Positions 53,324 to 60,595 of a DNA stretch of 64,000 nt are shown here, piece by piece. The notes beneath the pieces are model-generated. The model saw nothing but the letters and a program-made list of their open reading frames with translations. It was not told the DNA's origin and ran no database searches. Position numbers and translations under genes: made by a program. The first letter of the stretch is position 1; each line of letters begins with the position of its first letter. Origin of the DNA: JBFGFX01 sp965232455 (GTDB taxonomy: Bacteria > Pseudomonadota > Gammaproteobacteria > Steroidobacterales > Woeseiaceae); contig OZ246981.1 in assembly GCA_965232455.1 (NCBI GenBank), forward strand, positions 1,178,001-1,242,000. The letters run 5' to 3'.

Positions 53324-54079
53324 ATGAATGAAACATTTCGAGCGAACGTACTTGAGGGGCAGGTGGCGTTGGTGACCGGCGCCTCACGCGGAATCGGCGC
53401 CGAGATCGCGCGTGCGTTGGCGGCTGCCGGCGCCTGCGTTGTCGGCACCGCCACGAGCGAAAACGGCGCGCAGGCAATCTCCGCGGCGCTAGGCGAAAGA
53501 GGGCGGGGAATCGTGCTGAACATCGCCAGTGACGACTCCGTGCAGTCGGCGTTCTCCGACATGAAAGACAACGAAGGCACGCCACAAATCGTTGTCAACA
53601 ATGCCGGTATCACTCGTGACAACCTGCTGATGCGAATGAAGGCGGACGAGTGGGACGACGTCATAACCACCAATTTGTCCGGCGTTTATCGCGTGTGCAA
53701 GGCGAGTTTGCGCGGGATGATGAAGGGGCGTTACGGCCGAGTCATCAACATTGCCTCGGTGATCGGTGTGATGGGCAACGCGGGTCAGGCGAACTACGCG
53801 GCCGCCAAGGCCGGCATCATCGGCTTCTCCAAGTCGATGGCCCGCGAAGTGGGTTCGAGAAACATCACCGTCAATGTCGTCGCTCCTGGGTTCGTCGACA
53901 CGGACATGACGCGCGTCTTGTCGGATGAGCAAAAATCGGGGATGCTGAGCCAGGTGCCGCTCGGTCGGCTGGGGGAGGTCGCCGATATCGCCGCTCCCGT
54001 CCTGTTTCTGGCATCGCCGGCCGGCGCCTACATTACGGGAGAAACTCTGCACGTGAACGGCGGTATGTTGATGGACTGA
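53324..54079 (+). CDS. fabG: 3-oxoacyl-ACP reductase
   Basis: This 251-residue short-chain dehydrogenase reduces the 3-ketoacyl-ACP with NADPH. Cofactor motif TGASRGIG (18-25), NNAG (92-95) and the catalytic residues Ser145, Tyr158 and Lys162 (YAAAK) are in place. It lies 87 bases after fabD in the fatty-acid synthesis cluster. Confidence 0.95.
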   Translation: MNETFRANVLEGQVALVTGASRGIGAEIARALAAAGACVVGTATSENGAQAISAALGERGRGIVLNIASDDSVQSAFSDMKDNEGTPQIVVNNAGITRDNLLMRMKADEWDDVITTNLSGVYRVCKASLRGMMKGRYGRVINIASVIGVMGNAGQANYAAAKAGIIGFSKSMAREVGSRNITVNVVAPGFVDTDMTRVLSDEQKSGMLSQVPLGRLGEVADIAAPVLFLASPAGAYITGETLHVNGGMLMD

Positions 54080-54161
54080 CCGGGCTGTGGATTGAGCCAT
54101 TAGTTTCCCCTACAATACCGTGCCACGGCTTGGCCGAGGCTCTAAAATTCAAAGACTTAGG

Positions 54162-54207
54162 GCCTCAAAACGACTGCCGGAGCGAGTGAAAAGGCGCGTT
54201 TTGAGGC
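54162..54207 (+). promoter_or_regulatory. Long hairpin in the acpP upstream region
   Basis: GCCTCAAAACG (54162-54172) and CGTTTTGAGGC (54197-54207) form a perfect 11-bp stem around a 24-base loop. An upstream GAGGC (54136-54140) could compete for the first GCCTC. No U-tract follows. It lies in the 243-base fabG-acpP gap, about 115 bases before the acpP start. Confidence 0.5.
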
Positions 54208-54322
54208 AGGCGATACAAGAAGCATCAGCAACAGGGACAGCGCATCAGGGGGGCCGTTTTATGGGCTCAGCCAACTCCCATGATCTAAATAGATAGTCTC
54301 TTCTTAAGGAGAAGCGATCACC

Positions 54323-54565
54323 ATGAGTAGTATTGAGGAACAGGTTAAGGGCATCGTTGCCGAGCAACTCGGCGTCAAAGAGGAAGAGGTCACCAATGAC
54401 GCTTCCTTCGTCGACGACCTGGGTGCCGATTCGTTGGACACTGTTGAATTGGTAATGGCGCTCGAGGAGGAATTCGAGACTGAGATTCCTGACGAAGAGG
54501 CTGAGAAGATCACGACGGTGCAGCAGGCGATCGATTTCATCAACGCTCGTCGCAGCGAGTCCTAA
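54323..54565 (+). CDS. acpP: Acyl carrier protein
   Basis: This 80-residue acidic protein carries growing acyl chains on a phosphopantetheine attached to the serine of GADSLDTVE (Ser38). Strong AAGGAG ribosome-binding sequence upstream. Separated from fabG by 243 bases that contain a long hairpin and probably a dedicated promoter, as expected for a highly expressed gene. Confidence 0.97.
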   Translation: MSSIEEQVKGIVAEQLGVKEEEVTNDASFVDDLGADSLDTVELVMALEEEFETEIPDEEAEKITTVQQAIDFINARRSES

Positions 54566-54576
54566 GGGATATCAAT

Positions 54577-54605
54577 CCGGTGCGGGTTTGACACCGCACC
54601 GGTTT
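54577..54605 (+). terminator. Partial intrinsic terminator between acpP and fabF
   Basis: CCGGTGCGG (54577-54585), eight-base loop, CCGCACCGG (54594-54602), followed by only three T. The stem is perfect but the U-tract is short, so it may reduce rather than stop transcription into fabF and protect the acpP mRNA 3' end. Confidence 0.6.
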
Positions 54606-54649
54606 CCATTCACCGTCGGCGTTTCTGCCGCGGCAAATTCGGAACAGTA

Positions 54650-55891
54650 TTGAGCAAGCGTCGCGTTGTCGTTACCGGTATGGGTATCGTCTCTCCGGTC
54701 GGCAGTAAAATTGAAGAAGCTTGGACGAACATTCGAGAAGGGAATTCAGGTATTGTCCCGATCGAAGATTTCGACACGTCTGCGTTTAGCACGCGTATTG
54801 CCGGGGTCGTGCGTGGTTTCGACGTCGATAGTTATCTCAGCGCCAAGGAAGCGCGCAAGATGGATACGTTTATGCACTACGGCATCGCCGCGTGCGTCGA
54901 CGCGCTTCAGGACTCCGCTTTGGAAATCACCGCGGAGAACGGGCACCGGATCGGGATTGCAATGGGTGCGGGTATCGGCGGCCTCAGCACTATCGAAGAC
55001 AATCACAGCCGATTCCTGAACGGCGGTCCGCGGAAAGTCTCTCCGTTTTTCATTCCCGGAAGCATCATCAACATGACCTCGGGAAACGTCAGTATCCGTT
55101 ACAAGATTACCGGTCCGAATCTGTCGATTGTCACAGCTTGCACGACCGCAACGCACTGCATCGGTCTTGCGGCGCGCACGGTCGCTTACGGCGACGCCGA
55201 CGTGATGCTTGCCGGTGGTTCGGAGTATGCGACGACGCCGCTGGCAATCGCCGGTTTCTGCGCGGCGCGCGCGATGACGACGCGAAATGACGATCCGCAG
55301 GGAGCGAGCCGACCGTTCGACGCCGGTCGTGACGGCTTTGTGCTCAGCAACGGAGCCGCGTGCCTGGTCCTCGAAGAACTGGAGCACGCAAAATCCCGCG
55401 GTGCGTCGATTTATGCGGAGCTCGTGGGCTTTGGCATGAGCGGTGACGCCCACCACATCACGGCGCCGCCGGAAGACGGCGAGGGCGCCCGCAAGTGCAT
55501 GGTGGCGGCGCTCGAGGACGCGGGCATCGGGCCCGCGGACGTGGATTATCTGAACGCGCACGGCACGTCGACGCCGGTTGGCGACATCGGCGAGACCGTC
55601 GCCATCAAGCGGGCATTCGGTGACGCGGCAAAATCGTTGGCAGTGAGTTCAACCAAGTCGTGCACCGGGCATCTGCTTGGCGCGGCCGGCGGGGTCGAGG
55701 CGATTTTCTCGATTCTCGCCATACGCGACCAGGTGCTCCCGCCAACGATCAACCTGGATTCGCCCGATCCGGACTGCGACCTCGACTACGTGCCCAACGA
55801 GGCGCGGGACGCCACGGTCAAAACCGTCGTCAGCAATTCCTTCGGTTTCGGCGGGACCAACGGGAGCCTGGTCTTTAGCGCCTTTTCCTAG
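54650..55891 (+). CDS. fabF: 3-oxoacyl-ACP synthase II
   Basis: FabF elongates acyl-ACP with malonyl-ACP. It has 413 residues from a TTG start (MSKRRVVVTGMGIVSPVG). The catalytic cysteine is in VTACTTATHCIG (Cys164), with histidines in NAHGTSTPVGD (near 305) and KSCTGHLLGAAGG (near 341). Only a weak ribosome-binding site (GGA) precedes the TTG. Confidence 0.96.
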   Translation: MSKRRVVVTGMGIVSPVGSKIEEAWTNIREGNSGIVPIEDFDTSAFSTRIAGVVRGFDVDSYLSAKEARKMDTFMHYGIAACVDALQDSALEITAENGHRIGIAMGAGIGGLSTIEDNHSRFLNGGPRKVSPFFIPGSIINMTSGNVSIRYKITGPNLSIVTACTTATHCIGLAARTVAYGDADVMLAGGSEYATTPLAIAGFCAARAMTTRNDDPQGASRPFDAGRDGFVLSNGAACLVLEELEHAKSRGASIYAELVGFGMSGDAHHITAPPEDGEGARKCMVAALEDAGIGPADVDYLNAHGTSTPVGDIGETVAIKRAFGDAAKSLAVSSTKSCTGHLLGAAGGVEAIFSILAIRDQVLPPTINLDSPDPDCDLDYVPNEARDATVKTVVSNSFGFGGTNGSLVFSAFS

Positions 55892-55902
55892 GGCCTGCTA
55901 AC
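55890..55902 (+). repeat. Variant copy of the short intergenic motif (AGGGCCTGCTAAC)
   Basis: One mismatch from AGGGCCTGTTAAC. It begins on the last bases of the fabF stop codon region. Confidence 0.35.
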
Positions 55903-56188
55903 GCTACTGTGATCGGCCGGACATCCAATCTCGAAGCCGATGTCGCTGCACCGTAGGCAGCGGCCTCACGCCGGCATCCGTACGCGCGGCCGGTCCGTCG
56001 CGGATTCCGCGACGGCGAGAAGCCAACGGCGGCAATTGCCGGGACTCGCTCGCGGCGGCGGCGTTTCGGTGGATTCAGGTGGTACTCGTGACGGTTCCGG
56101 CGGCATATACTCTGGTCCGTGAACGGCAAATCCAACCCGCGCCGCTATCTGCTGACGGTATTAGCGCTTTTCCGGTGATAATGCGGCG
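55903..56188. other. fabF-mltG intergenic region
   Basis: About 290 bases without a credible gene. In many gammaproteobacteria pabC (aminodeoxychorismate lyase) lies here. No remnant of it was recognised on either strand. A TATACT hexamer near 56107 is a possible -10 for mltG. Confidence 0.5.
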
Positions 56189-57220
56189 ATGAAACGCATG
56201 CTCGTCTGGATTGCCGCACCGGTCGGCCTCGCCGCACTGGTGGCGGCAGCGCTGGCCTGGCGCGCGTACGCCTATGTGAACGCGCCGCTGAACCTGCCGG
56301 GAGATGGCGCGGTGTTCGAGATCCGACCTGGCGCGGCGTTCAGCAAAATCAGCCGCGATCTCGCGGATTCCGGCGTGCTCGACAGGCCTCGATGGTTCAG
56401 CTGGTACGGACGCCTCACCGGCAATGCAGCAAAGGTCCGTGCCGGTGAGTATCTGTTGGAGCCCGGCCTTACGCCAAGAAGTCTTCTCGACAAGTTTGTC
56501 GCGGGGGACGTGAGGCTTTATTCGTTCACGATCGTGGAAGGCTGGACGTACCGTGAACTCGTTGCCGCGCTGGCGGCGCATCCCGCTATCGAAACTTCCA
56601 TTGTTTACGAGGACTGGCCGGCGCTCTTGGAAGAGCTGGGCGGCAAATTCGAGTATCCGGAAGGGCTTTTCCTGCCGGAAACCTATCGCTTCCCGAAGTA
56701 CACCCGTGACGTGGACGTTCTCCGTCAAGCCCACGAGCTGCTGGAAACGGCGCTGGCCGAAGAGTGGGACGCGCGAGCGGTCGGACTGCCTATCGCAAGC
56801 CCCTACGACGCTTTGATACTTGCATCGATCATCGAGAAAGAGACGGCGTTGGCGTCCGAACGGTCCAGAATCGCCGGCGTTTTCGTGCGCCGGCTGGAAA
56901 GGCGCATGCGTCTGCAGACGGATCCGACGGTCATTTATGGGGTTGGCACCGATTTCGACGGTAATCTGACGCGTCGCCACCTCCGCACCGATACGCCTTA
57001 CAACACGTATACACGTCGCGGTCTGCCGCCGACGCCCATTGCTTTGCCCGGACGGGCGGCGATCCGGGCGGCCCTGCATCCGGCGGACGGCAATGAGATT
57101 TTTTTCGTCGCCACGGGTCTCGGCGACGGCAGCCACAAGTTTTCAGAAACCAAAGAGCAGCACGACGCGGCCGTACAGGAGTACCTCAACCGGCGGCGTG
57201 CGTCGCGGGTTCCGGACTAA
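56189..57220 (+). CDS. mltG: Endolytic peptidoglycan transglycosylase MltG (YceG-like)
   Basis: This 343-residue protein has one N-terminal membrane span (MLVWIAAPVGLAALVAAALAW) and a periplasmic YceG domain. The catalytic glutamate is in ILASIIEKETA (near residue 217). LPETYRFPK and TDPTVIYGVG are family motifs. It cleaves nascent glycan strands and helps to set their length. Its stop codon overlaps the tmk start by one base. Confidence 0.95.
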   Translation: MKRMLVWIAAPVGLAALVAAALAWRAYAYVNAPLNLPGDGAVFEIRPGAAFSKISRDLADSGVLDRPRWFSWYGRLTGNAAKVRAGEYLLEPGLTPRSLLDKFVAGDVRLYSFTIVEGWTYRELVAALAAHPAIETSIVYEDWPALLEELGGKFEYPEGLFLPETYRFPKYTRDVDVLRQAHELLETALAEEWDARAVGLPIASPYDALILASIIEKETALASERSRIAGVFVRRLERRMRLQTDPTVIYGVGTDFDGNLTRRHLRTDTPYNTYTRRGLPPTPIALPGRAAIRAALHPADGNEIFFVATGLGDGSHKFSETKEQHDAAVQEYLNRRRASRVPD

Positions 57221-57852
57221 TGGCGGGTTCGCGAGGGAAATTCATCACGGTCGAGGGTATCGAAGGGGTTGGTAAATCGACCAATATCGAGTTTCTTTCG
57301 ACGTTGATCAAGGAAAGAGGCTATGAGGTCGTCCTTACCCGAGAGCCGGGCGGCACGCCGATGGCGGAGCGCATCCGCTCCATGCTCCTGGCTCACGGTG
57401 ACGAACCCTTACCCGACACGGCAGAGCTGCTGTTGTTCTTCGCGGCGCGTTCCCTGAACGTCAACAACACAATTCTGCCGGCGCTGGAAGCCGGCCAATG
57501 GGTGATCTGCGATCGATTTACCGATGCGAGCCGCGCGTATCAGGGAGCCGGTCGCGGCCTCGATCGGCAGCGAATCGATACCCTGGCGAATTGGGTACAA
57601 GACGGACTGCAGCCGGATATCACGCTGTTGCTGGATGCGCCGGCAAGCGTCGGGATGGGACGTGCGGAGCGCCGTGGCGCGGCCGATCGGCTCGAGTCGG
57701 AACAGCAGCCGTTTTATGAACGCGTGCGAGCCGCCTACCTGGAGTTGGCCGAGGCGGAGCCGGAGCGTTTTTCGGTGATTGATGCAAGCGCCGATCTGAA
57801 GGGAGTGCAGCACAGCATTGCGTTGGCCGTGGAACGGCTTTTTGGCGATTAA
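57220..57852 (+). CDS. tmk: Thymidylate kinase
   Basis: This 210-residue kinase phosphorylates dTMP to dTDP. P-loop EGIEGVGKST (10-19), REPGGTPMAERIR and the DRFTDASRAYQGAGRGLD region are all present, with the LID at GRAERRGAADR. It is coupled to mltG by a one-base overlap. Confidence 0.96.
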   Translation: MAGSRGKFITVEGIEGVGKSTNIEFLSTLIKERGYEVVLTREPGGTPMAERIRSMLLAHGDEPLPDTAELLLFFAARSLNVNNTILPALEAGQWVICDRFTDASRAYQGAGRGLDRQRIDTLANWVQDGLQPDITLLLDAPASVGMGRAERRGAADRLESEQQPFYERVRAAYLELAEAEPERFSVIDASADLKGVQHSIALAVERLFGD

Positions 57853-57886
57853 TTGGATTAACTAGGTATTATAAGACGCTGTTTTT

Positions 57887-58873
57887 ATGGAATTAACCTG
57901 GCTAAAGCCGTTCACCGAAAGCTGGGCGACCCGCGTCTCTCAGGGTCGTGTTCCGCACGCGCTGTTGCTGCTGGGGCCGGCCGGCGTCGGCAAGCGTGCG
58001 GCGGCGGCCTGGTTGGCCCGGGAGCGTTTGGGCCTCACCGCGGCCGAGGAAGGACCCCGGTATCCGCTGCAGGTGCCCGAGCATCCGGACCTGCGCTGGC
58101 TCAGCCCGCCGGAAGACAAACACACGGTGGGTATCGAGCAGGTCCGTGAACTCGTTTCCTCGTTGTCGCTGACCAGCTACTCGGGAGGCGGCAAAGTCGC
58201 CGTAATCGACCCCGCCAATGCCATGACCGCCAACGCCGCCAACAGTCTGCTGAAAACCCTCGAGGAACCCTCGGGAGAGGCGTTGATCATCCTCGTCGCG
58301 GACCGGATCGGGCGTCTGCCCGCGACGATTTTCAGCCGCTGCCAACGCGTCAATTTCCCGCTGCCGCCGGAAGGCGAAAGTCTGGCCTGGCTGGAGCGGC
58401 TAAAACCCGCCGGCGATTGGGATCGGTCGCTCGGACTCGCGGGTCACGCGCCGCTCGCGGCAATCGAGGCTCGCGATCACCTCGAGCAGGCAACGGTAAT
58501 GGCGGACGAGTTCGTCGATGTTGCGGAGCGTCGGGTTTCGCCGGTCGAGGTGGCCGCCAGATGGTCTAAGTACGACCCCGCATTCGTGCTTGATTGGCTC
58601 TGCGTGAGCGTCCAGCAATGCCTCCGTCGCGCGAGCTTGAGCGATTCCGGGCTCGCCGAAGGCGGCCCGTTGCAATCTGTGCTCCGTCGCATAGACAGAA
58701 GAAAATTGTTCTGCTATTTAGACATAATCAATCGGCTGAGAGCTCAGGCGGCGGGCAGCTACAACGTGCAGCTGACGCTCGAGAGCCTTCTGATCGACTG
58801 GGCGGATGGCCTCGAGCGCTGTCATCACGCCTTCGCTCCCGGCGAATTGCTGCCGGGTTCCACCGCAAGGTAA
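57887..58873 (+). CDS. holB: DNA polymerase III delta-prime subunit
   Basis: This 328-residue clamp-loader subunit has a P-loop-like LLGPAGVGKRAAAAWLA (near residue 24-40), the AVIDPANAMTANAANSLLKTLEEPS block and SRCQRVNFPLP. The cysteine cluster that makes the zinc module in E. coli delta-prime is absent; that region reads TAAEEGPRYPLQVPEHPDL. It lies between tmk and the PilZ gene, the order usual in gammaproteobacteria. Confidence 0.93.
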   Translation: MELTWLKPFTESWATRVSQGRVPHALLLLGPAGVGKRAAAAWLARERLGLTAAEEGPRYPLQVPEHPDLRWLSPPEDKHTVGIEQVRELVSSLSLTSYSGGGKVAVIDPANAMTANAANSLLKTLEEPSGEALIILVADRIGRLPATIFSRCQRVNFPLPPEGESLAWLERLKPAGDWDRSLGLAGHAPLAAIEARDHLEQATVMADEFVDVAERRVSPVEVAARWSKYDPAFVLDWLCVSVQQCLRRASLSDSGLAEGGPLQSVLRRIDRRKLFCYLDIINRLRAQAAGSYNVQLTLESLLIDWADGLERCHHAFAPGELLPGSTAR

Positions 58874-58990
58874 ATATCGGCATGTTGAGAAAGGACCTGT
58901 TGAAGCTGGCGAGCGACGCCGGCGCGATCAACGCGGTACATCGGGTTCCGGCGAGTTGCCGTCAGGAATCGCTTCAGGGTAGAGACTGAA

Positions 58991-59329
58991 ATGGCAAAAC
59001 CGGGCCTACTGACACTGACCATCAAGGACAAGAGCGCGCTGTATCTGGCGTACATGCCGTTTGTGAATAACGGTGGTTTGTTCATCCCGACAAACAGCTC
59101 TTACCGCCTGGGCGACGAAGTCTTCATGTTGCTGAACCTGATGGGCGAGGAGGAAAAAATCCCGGTGGCCGGCACGGTAATCTGGATTACGCCCAAGGGC
59201 GCGCAGGGCAAGCGGACCGCGGGCATCGGCGTCCAGTTCAGCGATCAGGATCAGGGTAACACGCAGAAAAAAATCGAGAACTATCTGGCCGGCGCTCTCG
59301 GAGGCGACAAACCGACCCACACCATGTGA
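58991..59329 (+). CDS. pilZ: PilZ domain protein of type IV pilus type
   Basis: This 112-residue single PilZ domain protein begins PGLLTLTIKDKSALYLAYMPFV and carries NNGGLFIPT and GIGVQFS. The N-terminal RxxxR c-di-GMP motif is not evident, as in the PilZ proteins that work with PilB/PilF in pilus assembly without binding c-di-GMP. Position after holB is conserved in pseudomonads and xanthomonads. Confidence 0.92.
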   Translation: MAKPGLLTLTIKDKSALYLAYMPFVNNGGLFIPTNSSYRLGDEVFMLLNLMGEEEKIPVAGTVIWITPKGAQGKRTAGIGVQFSDQDQGNTQKKIENYLAGALGGDKPTHTM

Positions 59330-59371
59330 GGAACGGCTGACGCTCGCATCGCACCCGCCGGCCCGCGGCGC

Positions 59372-60418
59372 TCAGGCCTGCGAACTCGCTATGCCGCCGC
59401 GCAGGACGTACGCGTTGTAACCGCGTTCGCTCAGGATATAGGCGCCGGCCGAGCTTCGGCGGCCGGTGTCGCAGCACAGCACGTAGTTCTTGTCGACGTC
59501 CAGCGTGCCGATTTTCAGGCGGATGAAATACAGCGGGATATTGACCGCGCCTTCGAGATGATTGTTCTCGAACTCGCTGGGCAGCCTGACGTCCAGCCAC
59601 TGGCCGCCATTGCTGACGATCTCCCGAGCCTGGTCATAGCTGACCCAATCGAGCATGGGCTCATTGAGCAGTTTGTTGAAGTCGTCTTTCCCGAGGCGCA
59701 TTACCGAACCGTCCGCGGTCATCGTCACGGTCGCGTTTCTTTTGGCGTCGGAGATCAGGGCTTCTTCGCCGAACGTGTCTCCGACCACCAGTTCCGCAAG
59801 CTTGATGCCTTCCTTGTTCAAGGGCGTTTCCCGGGTTACCAGGCATTTGCCACGGGTGAGAACGTAGAAGTAGTCGCCTTCCGTACCCTGTTTGACGACG
59901 ACGTCACCCGAGCGATAGTTGATCTGCTGCATGCGCATGAAAATCGCCTGGATATTTGCCGGCGGAATCTTGTGGAACGCTTTCGCCTGCAGCAGGATCG
60001 TCATCCAGTCGTCGCCACCGACGTCGGACGTCCCCTGTAGCTCCGAGACTTCGTAGGTCCCCGTCTGGTCCCAGGTCAGCATCACGTCGAGGAGGTCGCT
60101 GTCGATCGAGATGTATTGGACTCTGTCCCGGGCGCGCGCCGTGAAACGTCTCGGGAACACCGGCGCAACGGGGTTACGGGCAGGATCGGTACCCCCTTCG
60201 ATCAGTTCGACGATTTCGCCCTGATCGAGCAGTTCCAGTGTGCCGGAGACCACGTACACCGTGCGTTTCTCGGCGTCGCCTTCCTTGAATAGGATCTGTT
60301 GAGGCGACATCTCACGGATCTGAACTTTGCCGGCGAGGGCAGCCAGATTGTCTCGTTTGAGGCCGTCAAGAGGCGAAAATCTCTGGAGCAGGTCCGTGTT
60401 TAGCTGCTCACCCGTCAT
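59372..60418 (-). CDS. Cyclic nucleotide-binding domain protein with C-terminal rhodanese
   Basis: This 348-residue protein combines two CNB/Crp-like sensor domains (about 20-110 and 140-245; the second with EGDYFYVLTRGKC and GDTFGEEALISDAKRNATV) and a rhodanese domain (about 255-345) with active-site loop CCDTGRRSSAGA. There is no helix-turn-helix, so it is not a transcription factor of Crp type. The fusion suggests that sulfur transfer or a redox signal is gated by a cyclic nucleotide. Specific ligand and partner are unknown. Confidence 0.88.
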   Translation of the reverse strand: MTGEQLNTDLLQRFSPLDGLKRDNLAALAGKVQIREMSPQQILFKEGDAEKRTVYVVSGTLELLDQGEIVELIEGGTDPARNPVAPVFPRRFTARARDRVQYISIDSDLLDVMLTWDQTGTYEVSELQGTSDVGGDDWMTILLQAKAFHKIPPANIQAIFMRMQQINYRSGDVVVKQGTEGDYFYVLTRGKCLVTRETPLNKEGIKLAELVVGDTFGEEALISDAKRNATVTMTADGSVMRLGKDDFNKLLNEPMLDWVSYDQAREIVSNGGQWLDVRLPSEFENNHLEGAVNIPLYFIRLKIGTLDVDKNYVLCCDTGRRSSAGAYILSERGYNAYVLRGGIASSQA

Positions 60419-60595
60419 TCTGTATCCCGTTGTTGCTGGATCTCGTGTCGCCGTCGTCCCCGCCCGGCTTCGTATCCAGTTCCCTAAGTCTTTATTCTAA
60501 CTTCAATTTGTTGCGCCCTGATACTGGCAGTCATGTAACGCGTGATGCGTGAAGCGGCGCACAGTTTACCATCGTGGCAGAAAAGTCCGGCGCTG

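Noticed and set aside
56119..56178. Short GTG-started frame of 19 codons before mltG
   Set aside because: Too short, no Shine-Dalgarno, no resemblance; likely chance.
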